Shown: piece by piece, positions 16,299-26,383 of the stretch | How the letters are laid out: every line of letters starts with the position of its first letter | How positions within the stretch are numbered: the stretch's first letter is position 1 | DNA from: Microbulbifer litoralis | Lineage (GTDB): Bacteria; Pseudomonadota; Gammaproteobacteria; Pseudomonadales; Cellvibrionaceae | Reading direction: 5' to 3' | Length of the DNA: 64,000 nucleotides | Assembly: GCF_023634065.1 (NCBI RefSeq) | Contig: NZ_JALKCV010000006.1 | Coordinates: forward strand, 62,001-126,000 | Made by a program: the position numbers and the translations under genes | The notes under the pieces: generated by a model | Told to the model about the DNA's origin: nothing | The model's database searches: none | Seen by the model: only the letters and a program-made list of their open reading frames with translations

Positions 16299-18284
16299 AT
16301 GGCCGGCAAGATCCCCCAGCACTTTATCGACGATCTGCTCGCACGGGCGGATGTCGTCGAGCTGATCGACAGCCGCGTCAAACTGCGCAAGACGGGGAAA
16401 AACTATTCCGCCTGTTGCCCGTTTCACGATGAGAAAACCCCATCGTTTACCGTCAGCCCGGACAAACAGTTCTACTACTGCTTCGGCTGCGGCGCCAGCG
16501 GTACGGCCCTCGGCTTCCTGATGGAATACGACCGCCTGGGGTTTCCCGAGGCGGTGGAAAAGCTGGCCGGCTCCCTGGGCCTGGAAGTGCCGCGGGAACA
16601 GCTGGCACCGGGCGTGGAAAAGCGCCGCCAGGAGAGCCAGTCGCTCTACCAGCTGACCGAGAAGGCCGCCGACTACTACCGACAGCAACTGCGCGCACAC
16701 CCCGCCGCCGGGCCCGCCATTGCCTACCTGCGCAACCGCGGCCTGTCCGGCGAAATCGCGCGGGATTTCGGTATCGGCCTGGCGCCGCCGGGCTGGGACA
16801 ACCTGCTGAATGAACTGGGCGACACGGCACAGAAAGCCGACCAGCTGGAACAGGCCGGCCTCGCCATCCGCCGCGGCGACAGCGACGGCAACACCTCCAC
16901 AACAACCGGCTCCGGCCGGCGCCACCACTACGACCGCTTCCGCAACCGGATCATGTTCCCGATCCGCGACCGGCGCGGCCGCACCATCGCCTTCGGCGGT
17001 CGGGTGCTGGGGGACGACAAGCCCAAGTACCTGAACTCGCCGGAGACCCCGATCTTCCACAAGGGCCGCGAACTCTACGGCCTGTGGGAGGCGCGCCAGG
17101 CCAACCGCGAGCTGAAGCGCCTGATTGTGGTGGAAGGCTATATGGACGTGGTGGCACTGGCGCAGTTCGGCATCCGCTGCGCCGTGGCCACGCTCGGCAC
17201 CGCCTGCGGCGAGGACCATATCCAGCTGGCCTTCCGCCACACCGCGGAGCTGGTGTTCTGCTTCGACGGCGACCAGGCCGGCCGCACCGCCGCCCGCCGC
17301 GCGCTGGAGGCCGCGCTGCCGCACATGCAGGACGGCCGCAGCCTGCGCTTCCTGCTGCTGCCGGAGGGCGAGGACCCGGACACCCTGGTACGCCAGCTGG
17401 GCGGCGAGCGCTTCGAGCAGATACTGGAAGAGCAGGCGCGCCCGCTGGAAGACTTCCTGTTCGACCTGCTGGGCGAGGACATCAACCTGCAGACCATGGA
17501 CGGCCGCGCGCGCCTGTCCAAGGCGGCGGCGCCACTGCTCGACCTGTTGCCGGACGGCGTCTACCGGCAACTGATGTTCCAGCAACTGGCGGCGCGCACC
17601 GGGCTCGATAAAGAGACACTGCAGGAGGTCATCGGCGCCGAAAAGGCCAAAGCGCGCGCCGCGCAGGCCGCACTACAGCCGCCGGCGCCACGCCCGCCAC
17701 AGGTGGAGGCAGCGCCGGAGCCCGGCGAGATACCGCCGCCCGACGACCCGCTGCTGCCGGACTTCGAAGCCGCCGCACCGGGGTACGAGCCGGACCGTCA
17801 CGGGGCCCCGCCGGCGGAGCAGCCGCGCCGGGGCCAGTATCGCCTGCCGGCGGAGCGGATGCTGATTGCACTGGTCCTGCACCACCCGGAACTGGCGGCA
17901 CAGATCGGGGACCCGGAGCCCTACCGCACCAGCGGCGATCCGGACCTGCAGCTGTTCGGCAGGCTGGTGGAAGTGATCCAGTCGCGCCCCGGCCTGACGA
18001 TGTTCCAGCTGTTCGGACACTGGCGCGGCAACTTCCGCGACGGCACCCACGAGATCCTCGAGGAACTGGCCAATACACCCCTGGTCAGCGGCGTGCGCCA
18101 GCTGGCCCGGGGAGATGCCAAACTGGAATACGACCCGGCGGCCGAATTCGCCGACTGCCTGCAGCGCCTCGAGCGCGCGGCACAGAAACAGCGCAATCGC
18201 GGCCTGCTGGCCCAGTTGGGCAACAGCGGCCAGCTGACCGAGGAGCAGCGGGCGCTGCTGGCCAACTGGCAGCGTAAAAACTGA
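16299..18284 (+). CDS. dnaG: DNA primase
   Basis: 661 residues. An N-terminal CHC2 zinc domain (CCPFHDEKTPSF, then YYCFGCGASG), the RNA polymerase core with FRNRIMFPIRD and GGRVLGDDKPKYLNSPETPIFHKG, the TOPRIM motifs VVEGYMDVVAL and CFDGDQAGRTAARRA, and a C-terminal DnaB-binding domain from about residue 510. The two parts are joined by a Pro/Ala/Glu-rich linker (about residues 452-510), longer than in E. coli (581 residues in total). It makes RNA primers at replication forks. Confidence 0.97.
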   Translation: MAGKIPQHFIDDLLARADVVELIDSRVKLRKTGKNYSACCPFHDEKTPSFTVSPDKQFYYCFGCGASGTALGFLMEYDRLGFPEAVEKLAGSLGLEVPREQLAPGVEKRRQESQSLYQLTEKAADYYRQQLRAHPAAGPAIAYLRNRGLSGEIARDFGIGLAPPGWDNLLNELGDTAQKADQLEQAGLAIRRGDSDGNTSTTTGSGRRHHYDRFRNRIMFPIRDRRGRTIAFGGRVLGDDKPKYLNSPETPIFHKGRELYGLWEARQANRELKRLIVVEGYMDVVALAQFGIRCAVATLGTACGEDHIQLAFRHTAELVFCFDGDQAGRTAARRALEAALPHMQDGRSLRFLLLPEGEDPDTLVRQLGGERFEQILEEQARPLEDFLFDLLGEDINLQTMDGRARLSKAAAPLLDLLPDGVYRQLMFQQLAARTGLDKETLQEVIGAEKAKARAAQAALQPPAPRPPQVEAAPEPGEIPPPDDPLLPDFEAAAPGYEPDRHGAPPAEQPRRGQYRLPAERMLIALVLHHPELAAQIGDPEPYRTSGDPDLQLFGRLVEVIQSRPGLTMFQLFGHWRGNFRDGTHEILEELANTPLVSGVRQLARGDAKLEYDPAAEFADCLQRLERAAQKQRNRGLLAQLGNSGQLTEEQRALLANWQRKN

Positions 18285-18390
18285 CAAGTCACCGGCGCCA
18301 GGCCTTGAAAATACAGGGCCCGGCACCATATCCATTCACCCCCGGACGGGGATCGGGTGAGCACAATTCACACAGCACCGACGCTGTCGC

Positions 18391-18433
18391 TTGACAGCCA
18401 GGGTGGTTATTGCTATCGCAGATAAGCTATAAT
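18391..18433 (+). promoter_or_regulatory. Probable rpoD promoter region
   Basis: A perfect TTGACA (18391-18396) and a perfect TATAAT (18428-18433) occur in the dnaG/rpoD gap, but 31 bp apart. They cannot belong to one ordinary sigma-70 promoter. TATAAT may pair with a poor -35 (GGTTAT, 17 bp away) and TTGACA with a poor -10 (TATCGC), giving two overlapping starts. Confidence 0.45.
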
Positions 18434-18480
18434 CCCGCGTCTTTGTCCCCTATTTTTGATCTCTACTTTTAGGGTTGTGC

Positions 18481-20349
<1,869 letters not shown>

Positions 20350-20360
20350 GCGCTATACTG

Positions 20361-20385
20361 AAGCCCGGCAACGCCGGGCTTTTTT
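20361..20385 (+). terminator. Terminator after rpoD
   Basis: AAGCCCGGC, an AAC loop, GCCGGGCTT and a T6 run, 12 bp after the rpoD stop. Confidence 0.9.
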
Positions 20386-20459
20386 ATGTTACCCCCGGAT
20401 GACAGTAACCATAGGCTGCGCCCTGCGCACCAGAGGCAATGCGCCGCAAGAAAAGCACC

Positions 20460-20849
20460 ATGCAGGAAGAATTCGTCAACAAACCCGGCAAGACCGGGAT
20501 CCCCCGCCTGATCGACGCCACCAGCTACTCACGCCAGGGCCTGATCGCCACCTGGCGCAACGAGGCCGCCTTCCGCCAGGAAGTAACGCTGGCCATATTC
20601 CTGATCCCGCTGGCCCTGTGGCTCGGCCAGAGCGGCATCGAGCGGGCAATCCTGATCGGCGTCACCCTGCTGGTGATGATCGTCGAACTGCTCAACAGCG
20701 CCGTCGAAGCCGCCATCGACCGTATCGGCCCGGAAAAACACCCGCTATCCAAAATCGCCAAGGACACCGGCTCCGCCGCAGTCTCCATCTCATTGCTGAT
20801 GTGGCTGCTGACCTGGGGCTGCATACTGATCCCCCGCTGGATCGGCTGA
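20460..20849 (+). CDS. dgkA: Diacylglycerol kinase
   Basis: 129 residues from ATG 20460; an earlier in-frame ATG at 20439 would add seven residues. An integral inner-membrane enzyme with three hydrophobic helices. Conserved elements are GLIATWRNEAAFRQE (amphipathic N-terminal part), the ELLNSAVEAAIDR catalytic helix with its Glu/Asn residues, and HPLSKIAKDTGSAAV. It recycles diacylglycerol to phosphatidic acid using ATP. It stands alone between rpoD and an autotransporter. Confidence 0.95.
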   Translation: MQEEFVNKPGKTGIPRLIDATSYSRQGLIATWRNEAAFRQEVTLAIFLIPLALWLGQSGIERAILIGVTLLVMIVELLNSAVEAAIDRIGPEKHPLSKIAKDTGSAAVSISLLMWLLTWGCILIPRWIG

Positions 20850-21020
20850 TACCCGTCCCCCGGATAAAAACAGCGCGCCGCGGGAATAAACACCGCACCC
20901 GCATTTTGATGACCACATTCATTTCGCGCCATTGATGCCGCAATCCGCTAGCGTCCCCCTGCCGCTCGGCTAGACTTTTTCCACCCGAAATAGAAGCACC
21001 GATAAGCCAGGGAAAGGTTT

Positions 21021-23219
21021 ATGCCAGAGTTACGCGCAGGACGCGCGCGCATCTGCAGTGCCAACCTGCTGTTAGCCGCCGCCTTTTCCAGCCCCCAGCC
21101 ATTGCTCGCGGCCTGCAGCGAAAACTTCCCCGCAGATGGCGCCACAGTCTCCTGCAGCGGCACGGATCCCGTCGGTATCCGCGGCACATCCGCCCTCGGA
21201 GTCAGTGTATTGATCCACAGCGGGGCCAGCATCGACACCGTCGACGTCCCGGCCATCGAACTGGGCGCCGGCGCCTTTATCGAAAACCGCGGCACACTGG
21301 ATTCCGGTGGCGGCTATACACTGCGGCTCTCCGACGGCGACGACGAGCTGGTGAACAACGGCAGCATTGCCGGCGGTGTCCACCTCGGCGACGGCGACAA
21401 TCGCGTGGCGCTGAACGGCGGCCATATCGAACGCGTATTGCTGGGCGGCCGACACGGCGACACACTGGTCTGGAATGGCGGCAGCGTCGGCGACAGCATA
21501 CTGCTCGGCACCGGCGACGACAGCGCCACCCTGAACGGCGGCGCCGCACCGGCCGACACCATGCTGAACGGCGGCTTCGGCCACGACCGCCTGCTGCTGT
21601 CGAATCAATCACTGCAGGGGGCCAAACTCTACGGCTGGGAACACATCCGCCTGAGCGACGACTCGGCGTTCACAATCGATGCGCCCCTGTCCCTAGGCGA
21701 CAGCGATGCCCTGCCCTCCCGCCTCACCATCGACGCCGGCAGCCGGCTGCTGATTCCGGAGTTCACCACCAGCATCACCGCCGTCGCCGGCGGCGCCCTG
21801 GCGATCGAGAATCACGGCAGCATCGACCTGCGCGGCGAAACCGAAAACGAACTGCGCATCGCCGGCGACTACACCGGCACCGGCGGGCTCTACCTGGACG
21901 CCATTGTCGGCGGCGACGACAGCCAGGCCGACCGGCTGCTGATCGACGGCGGCCACGCCAGTGGCAGCACCCGCGTACATATCAACAAACTCGGCGGCCG
22001 CGGCGGCAGGACGGATACAGGTATCCTCGTCATCGAGGCCATCAACGGCGGCAGCACCGGTGCCGGCGCATTCCATATGCCCGAACCAATATCCGCCGGC
22101 CCCTACGAGTATTACCTGTTCCGCGGCGGGGAGAGCGCCGACGAGGCAGACAACTGGTACCTGCGCAACAACCTGCTGCCCGGCAGCGCGCCGCCGTCAA
22201 CCCAGCCGACCACACCGGCCATATACGCCCGTGGCGGCGTACCGGCAGACGCCGGGAACGAGATCCACCGCGGCCCCCCGGTTCCACTGTACCGCCCGGA
22301 AGTGCCGCTCTACGCGCAGATAAAAAGCCTCGCCCAGCAGACGTCGCTACAGCAGATCAGCAGCTTCCAGCAGCGGCGCGGTGAACAGCGCAACTGGAGC
22401 TCGGGACAGGCCAGCGGCGGCCTGCGGCTCTACCACCGCGACACACGGCTGGCCTGGGACGGCGATGTGCACAGCGCGTTCGACGGGCGCATGAGTGGCC
22501 TGCAACTGAACGGCAACCTCTATGCCGGCCCCAGTTGCCGGGGCGCACAGGAGCTGGGTCTGTTCGCCGGCAGCAGCTTTGTGCGCGGCGACGTGAGCGG
22601 ATTCGCACGCGGCAGCGAGCACTACCGCGCCGGTGAAAACCAGCTGGACAGCTACTACTTCGGCGCCTATTTCAGCGACTACCGGCGGGACAACAGCTAT
22701 CTCGATATCCTGGTGAAACTGGGCTATGTCATGGCGGAGAGCCGCTCCTATCGGGGCCTCTCCAGCGACACTCGCGGCCCGCAGCTGACCCTGTCCGCCG
22801 AGCGGGGATTCGCACTGCCCCTGGGCGAACACTTCAACCTCGAACCCCAGCTGCAGGCGGTCGTCAATTACACCAACCTCAGCGCCTACCGCGACGGCAT
22901 CTCCACCGTGGAGCCGGACATGACCCCCGAGGTCAGCTTCCGCGCCGGCCTGCGCGCCTACAACACCCGCGGCGACAACCAGTACTACCTGTTCGGCAGC
23001 CTCTGGCACACCCTGGACGGCAACGACGAGCTGCGCTTCGACGGCGGCACCTGGCTGGAAAACCGGCGCGGCGCCACCTGGCTGGAAGCCGGCGCCGGCC
23101 TGGTGCTGCTGGACACCGGCCCCGGCAACCTCTTCTTCAACCTCAGCTACCAGCAGTCCGCCGACGACCTCGACTGGCGCGGCGGCAGCGCCAACCTGGG
23201 CTTCGACCTGAACTGGTAG
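21021..23219 (+). CDS. Autotransporter with small passenger and C-terminal beta-barrel
   Basis: 732 residues. A signal peptide (about 1-31) is followed by a passenger of about 400 residues made of short Gly/Asp/Asn-rich repeats (LGDGDNRVALNGG, LGTGDDSATLNGG), which suggests a pertactin-like beta-helix. A linker around residues 390-430 precedes an autotransporter barrel (about 445-732: YYFGAYFSDYRRDNSYLDILVKLGYVMAESRSY) ending in the outer-membrane signature LGFDLNW. Two cysteines near the mature N-terminus could form a disulfide. LAAC at the signal end resembles a lipobox, so lipidation is possible. It is probably an adhesin or surface protein; no protease or lipase motif was seen. It is monocistronic. 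Confidence 0.85.
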   Translation: MPELRAGRARICSANLLLAAAFSSPQPLLAACSENFPADGATVSCSGTDPVGIRGTSALGVSVLIHSGASIDTVDVPAIELGAGAFIENRGTLDSGGGYTLRLSDGDDELVNNGSIAGGVHLGDGDNRVALNGGHIERVLLGGRHGDTLVWNGGSVGDSILLGTGDDSATLNGGAAPADTMLNGGFGHDRLLLSNQSLQGAKLYGWEHIRLSDDSAFTIDAPLSLGDSDALPSRLTIDAGSRLLIPEFTTSITAVAGGALAIENHGSIDLRGETENELRIAGDYTGTGGLYLDAIVGGDDSQADRLLIDGGHASGSTRVHINKLGGRGGRTDTGILVIEAINGGSTGAGAFHMPEPISAGPYEYYLFRGGESADEADNWYLRNNLLPGSAPPSTQPTTPAIYARGGVPADAGNEIHRGPPVPLYRPEVPLYAQIKSLAQQTSLQQISSFQQRRGEQRNWSSGQASGGLRLYHRDTRLAWDGDVHSAFDGRMSGLQLNGNLYAGPSCRGAQELGLFAGSSFVRGDVSGFARGSEHYRAGENQLDSYYFGAYFSDYRRDNSYLDILVKLGYVMAESRSYRGLSSDTRGPQLTLSAERGFALPLGEHFNLEPQLQAVVNYTNLSAYRDGISTVEPDMTPEVSFRAGLRAYNTRGDNQYYLFGSLWHTLDGNDELRFDGGTWLENRRGATWLEAGAGLVLLDTGPGNLFFNLSYQQSADDLDWRGGSANLGFDLNW

Positions 23220-23243
23220 CAGACCCCACGCCGTGGGAAACCG

Positions 23244-23272
23244 TTGATTCCCAAGGGGAAATCGGGTACTTT
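23244..23272 (+). promoter_or_regulatory. Promoter of the tRNA gene
   Basis: TTGATT (23244-23249), a 17-bp spacer and TACTTT (23267-23272), followed by a GC-rich discriminator. The predicted transcript begins with an 8-bp hairpin (GCCTGCGG/CCGCAGGC, 23281-23300) that ends 12 bases before the tRNA. Confidence 0.5.
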
Positions 23273-23312
23273 GCGCTACCGCCTGCGGCCTCCCGCAGGC
23301 GCCTGTCTTTGG

Positions 23313-23389
23313 GGGCCCTTAGCTCAGTTGGTTAGAGCATCCGACTCATAATCGGCAGGTCCTGGGTTCAAGTCCCGGAGGGCCCACCA
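23313..23389 (+). tRNA. tRNA with CAU anticodon, probably tRNA-Ile2 (lysidine-modified)
   Basis: 77 bases including encoded CCA. The acceptor stem is GGGCCCT/AGGGCCC, with D arm AGCTCAGTTGGTTAGAGC, anticodon CAT at 23347-23349 in loop CTCATAA, and T arm with GGTTCAAGTCC. The sequence is closer to E. coli ileX (same TTAGCTCAGT and CGACTCATAATCG) than to elongator tRNA-Met. It has the C4-G69 and C5-G68 pairs that the lysidine synthetase TilS uses to recognise tRNA-Ile2, so it should read AUA. A generic annotation would call it tRNA-Met. The top anticodon-stem pair is a T27/C43 mismatch. Confidence 0.9.
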
Positions 23390-23474
23390 TTTTCTTATTC
23401 TCCAAAGCATGTACCTCACTGCGCTTTCCACCCGTACTTAATCCGCGCAAAAAACTGTCAACGGAAGTACATAA

Positions 23475-23490
23475 CTCAAGTTTCAGGGTT
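23475..23490 (+). repeat. Single copy of the CTCAAGTTTC repeat motif
   Basis: CTCAAGTTTCAGGGTT matches the arms of the inverted repeat at 29431-29513. Together the copies bracket most of the NAD salvage locus. Confidence 0.45.
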
Positions 23491-23507
23491 CACAGTCATT
23501 GGCAGGG

Positions 23508-23602
23508 CGTAGCCTGGATGGAGACGCGCAGCGTCGGAATCCGGGGTTGTGGTGCCGGGCCGAACCCTGTCCCGGATTCCGCTGCGCTGCATCCGGGCTA
23601 CG
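23508..23602. repeat. Inverted pair of GTAGCCCGGAT-type repeats
   Basis: Copy 1 (23508-23546, CGTAGCCTGGATGGAGACGC and onward to GGAATCCGGGG) and copy 2 (23571-23602, opposite strand, CGTAGCCCGGATGCAGCGCA then GCGGAATCCGGG) face each other. A third copy is at 52845-52876. This is a dispersed intergenic repeat family. The rest of the 23390-23666 gap shows nothing else apart from the motif at 23475. Confidence 0.7.
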
Positions 23603-23666
23603 GCTATCGATCCACTCCGCAACTTGAACGGCATGGTGCTGGCATCTCTAGCCGCCCTCCACTGTA

Positions 23667-25043
23667 TCAGCGGTTTGCCGCCCGCTCCCGCACCGCATCA
23701 AAATCCCAGTCCACCAGCAGTTCGCCGTTGCGGAACACTTTCACCAGGGCATTGCGCCGGTCACCCAGTTCGTCTTCGCGTACAGTCCGGTAACCCTGTG
23801 GCCCCTCGACAAGTGCCAGGCGGCCGCGCTTGGAGCGTTTGCCGGGGTCGGTAGCGGGATCCTTGTAGATGTCGCGCCATTCGCCGTCGATACGGATTGC
23901 CGAGGCTTTCATGGCAAACTTCTGGGTGTCGCGGTTGATCTTCTGCAGCAGCTCGCCGCCCATGCCGAACGTCACGTTGTCGGCACTCAACCCCCGTTTT
24001 TTCATCGCCTCGAGAATGGCTTCGATGGAGCGGGCACAGATGCCGTCGCCCTGGATCAGGCGGATACAGGTGGGCAGGACGCGGTAGCCCCTGGTGTTGG
24101 TTTCATAGCCGAAGCGGGTCATCAGGCGCTCGATGGCTTCCGGGACAATTTCGGTGGGCTCGCCGGAGTCCGGGCGCACCACCAGGGTTCCGCCGAACTG
24201 CTGTACCTGCTCCCGGAGTTCCCCGCCCCAGAGGTTGTCGATGGCATTCCAGAAATCATAGGAATCGCTGACCACAGCCACCGGGCAACCTTCGCCGCCG
24301 AACTGCTGGATCATGTTGGCGTAGGCGGCGGCCTCGCCATCGCGGCCCCAGCTGGTAATCGTGCTGTGCTCGGCCGCGGGGATTGAGAAGCCGGCCATGT
24401 CGGCGCTGTAGTAACGGCGTGCAGCCATGATGCCGGACAGGGTGTCGGTTCCCATGAAGTTCACCAGGTGCGCAGCCCCGCCCAGTGCGGCGGCCTCCTC
24501 GGCGCTGGCACCGCGGGCGCCGAAGTCGTGGAGCTTGAACGGCAATCCCTCGAGATTGTCCGCCGTCTCTTCCATATAGCGGGCAATGATATTGCGGCAG
24601 GCGCGGGAAACCGTGGCCACCGTGGTGGGATACCACACGGCCCTCAGCAGTGCGGTTTCGATATAGCTGGTCAGCCAGGCGCATTTCGGGTCGGTGTTGA
24701 TCACCTGCACCATGACATTCCCGGTCGGCAGGACAGTGCCTTCGGGCGCGGCTTCAATCTCGAGCGGCAGATAACCTTGGTACTCGTTGAGAATATACTC
24801 CCAGCCCTCCCGGTTGAACGGCACCCCGTGCGCCCCGCAGACGGCCTCGGCCTCATCGATATCCGCGCGGCTGATCGGGCGGCTCAGGTAAGCCTTGAGG
24901 AATGCCTGCAGACCGAAGAAAACGGTCTCGGGGTAAACGCCCCCACGGGATTCAATGTAGCTGGAAACATATTCGGCGCCCTGCGGGTACTGGGCGAAGT
25001 GGGACATTTTGTAGGAATCGGTATTGAGAACCAGGTTGCGCAT
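23667..25043 (-). CDS. nadV: Nicotinamide phosphoribosyltransferase
   Basis: 458 residues from ATG 25043, behind an excellent AGGAGG site (the in-frame extension to 25091 lacks one). It converts nicotinamide and PRPP to NMN, the first step of non-deamidating NAD salvage. NAMPT features are NTDSYKMSHFAQYPQG at the N-terminus, FGLQAFLKAYL, HDFGARGASAEEAAALGGAAHLVNF, ISIPAAEHSTITSWG-type active-site region (here FSIPAAEHSTITSWG), RPDSGEPTEIV and IQGDGI. NMN would then be adenylated by NadM encoded at 27.5-28.6 kb. A putative NrtR operator lies about 100 bp upstream. Confidence 0.96.
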   Translation of the reverse strand: MRNLVLNTDSYKMSHFAQYPQGAEYVSSYIESRGGVYPETVFFGLQAFLKAYLSRPISRADIDEAEAVCGAHGVPFNREGWEYILNEYQGYLPLEIEAAPEGTVLPTGNVMVQVINTDPKCAWLTSYIETALLRAVWYPTTVATVSRACRNIIARYMEETADNLEGLPFKLHDFGARGASAEEAAALGGAAHLVNFMGTDTLSGIMAARRYYSADMAGFSIPAAEHSTITSWGRDGEAAAYANMIQQFGGEGCPVAVVSDSYDFWNAIDNLWGGELREQVQQFGGTLVVRPDSGEPTEIVPEAIERLMTRFGYETNTRGYRVLPTCIRLIQGDGICARSIEAILEAMKKRGLSADNVTFGMGGELLQKINRDTQKFAMKASAIRIDGEWRDIYKDPATDPGKRSKRGRLALVEGPQGYRTVREDELGDRRNALVKVFRNGELLVDWDFDAVRERAANR

Positions 25044-25144
25044 GACGGAGTTCCTCCTGTCGGTAATTGTCGGCGCCGGTCTATCCAGCACTGTTCGCAG
25101 CGATCCGCTGCCCCGCTCCGGCGCTTGCCGCCGTCCCGGTGAAC

Positions 25145-25169
25145 ATATATTGGCCCAAAGCCACTATAT
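25145..25169 (-). promoter_or_regulatory. Putative NrtR operator of nadV
   Basis: A palindrome with 10-base arms (ATATATTGGC and, inverted, ATATAGTGGC; one mismatch) around a 5-base centre. The core TTGGC-N5-GCCACTATAT is identical to the site at 28642-28666. On the minus strand a TTGACG box (25170-25175) directly abuts it and an AATATA-like -10 lies at the far arm, so a bound protein would cover the nadV promoter. Confidence 0.75.
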
Positions 25170-25276
25170 CGTCAACAACTTTTTGATGCCCGAAATCCGG
25201 GGTTCAGTAACCGGGCAAGGCCGGTAGGGGAAGCACCGCGCGGGCGGGCGGATGCGCGATCGCCGCGCGACCGGGA

Positions 25277-26383
25277 TCAACCCAGATCGACGCTGTCAGT
25301 CACACAGCGTATGCCGTTCACCCGGCAGGCACTGGCAGCCAGGTCGGAATAAATCGCCGGCGACGCGGAGAAGCCGACATCCACCGATACCCGGCTGCCG
25401 TCGCTGTCCAGCCGCTCGGCGCGAAAATACTGTGCGCCCCCACTGGCAACCGCCGCCATCCCTGCGGAAACCGGCGCGCCCCAGCGGGTAACCTGGAATT
25501 TATCCGCTTCGAGCCAGCGCACCACGCTATCGATCAGCTCCGGATCGTACGGCAGCAACAGGTCCACATCGGAGGGTTCCACACTCGCGCCCGCCAGCCA
25601 GCGGGCGAAACTGCCGATCACCAGTATCTGCGGGAAAGCACGCTGCAGCTCCCGCGCTGTCACCAGCGATGCTTCGAGATCGCAGGGCTTGGGTCCGTGC
25701 CGGGCAATCAACACATATTCATGGGCGCGATTGCTCAACGGCGATGCCGCCTCGTCATCGAGTCTGTCGTACACGATGATTCTGTCTTCGACAAAATCAA
25801 ACCGCGCCATCATCAGTTTGGCCACATCCCACGCCTGCGGAATAAACTGTTCACCGAGGCGAATGTTTTCGACCGCAACTATGAGATAGCCACCGGGCCT
25901 GAGAGCAGTCTTCAATGCGATGAATGTGGTGCGGACTTTTTCCAGATAGGCGCCATAGTTGCCCGCCCGGTAGAGCTGGTCGTCACACTCACTTTCAAAG
26001 CCGCAGCCGAAATACGGCATGCTGGTCAGCACCAGATCCACCGGCTCGAGGGTTGCGGCCAGTGCCTCACTGTCGCCCAGCAGCAGGGTCGCCCGCTCCA
26101 TACCCAGTGCGTCCAGGCGCTCGCGAGCAAGGCGGTGGCGGTTCTCTTCAATTTCGATCCCCACGCCCCGGCGCCCCTCCAGAGAGGCGGCGACCAGGGT
26201 GGAGCCAAACCCGGCAAAAGGGTCCAGCACCCGGTCCCCGGGTTTGGTGAACTCGCGGATATAGGGCCGCATCTGTTCGACCCAGCCACAATCCCGGGCC
26301 CCGAAAGGGTCAGCCTCGGCCAGGGCCGACGGCAGGGTATATGCCGCCGCCCTGGAATGAAGATGCATCCAGCTATTCGCCAC
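25277..26383 (-). CDS. SAM-dependent methyltransferase fused to a minimal nucleotidyltransferase
   Basis: 368 residues from GTG 26383, which has a GGGGAGGG ribosome site and overlaps the upstream gene by 11 bases; ATG 26368 is the alternative. Residues about 35-215 are a DNA/RNA amino-methyltransferase fold: SAM motif DPFAGFGST (54-62), acidic loop IEIEENR (76-82) and a catalytic TSMPYFG (120-126) in place of the usual (D/S)PPY. Residues about 245-368 are a pol-beta-type nucleotidyltransferase: GSFAR (257-261), SDVDLL (271-276) and a third Asp in SVDVGF (about 335), so all three metal ligands are present. I do not recognise a named family with this fusion. It follows a radical SAM gene within the nadM transcript. 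The substrate is unknown: DNA, RNA or a nucleotide. Confidence 0.75.
   Translation of the reverse strand: MANSWMHLHSRAAAYTLPSALAEADPFGARDCGWVEQMRPYIREFTKPGDRVLDPFAGFGSTLVAASLEGRRGVGIEIEENRHRLARERLDALGMERATLLLGDSEALAATLEPVDLVLTSMPYFGCGFESECDDQLYRAGNYGAYLEKVRTTFIALKTALRPGGYLIVAVENIRLGEQFIPQAWDVAKLMMARFDFVEDRIIVYDRLDDEAASPLSNRAHEYVLIARHGPKPCDLEASLVTARELQRAFPQILVIGSFARWLAGASVEPSDVDLLLPYDPELIDSVVRWLEADKFQVTRWGAPVSAGMAAVASGGAQYFRAERLDSDGSRVSVDVGFSASPAIYSDLAASACRVNGIRCVTDSVDLG

Noticed and set aside
18391-18433. Single perfect TTGACA/TATAAT promoter for rpoD
   Set aside because: The two perfect boxes are 31 bp apart, far outside the 16-18 bp range, so they cannot work as one promoter.
23313-23389. 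tRNA gene as an integration site for the NAD locus
   Set aside because: No integrase gene and no direct repeat of the tRNA 3' end were seen up to 31 kb. The bracketing CTCAAGTTTC repeats are reported separately as a weak hint only.
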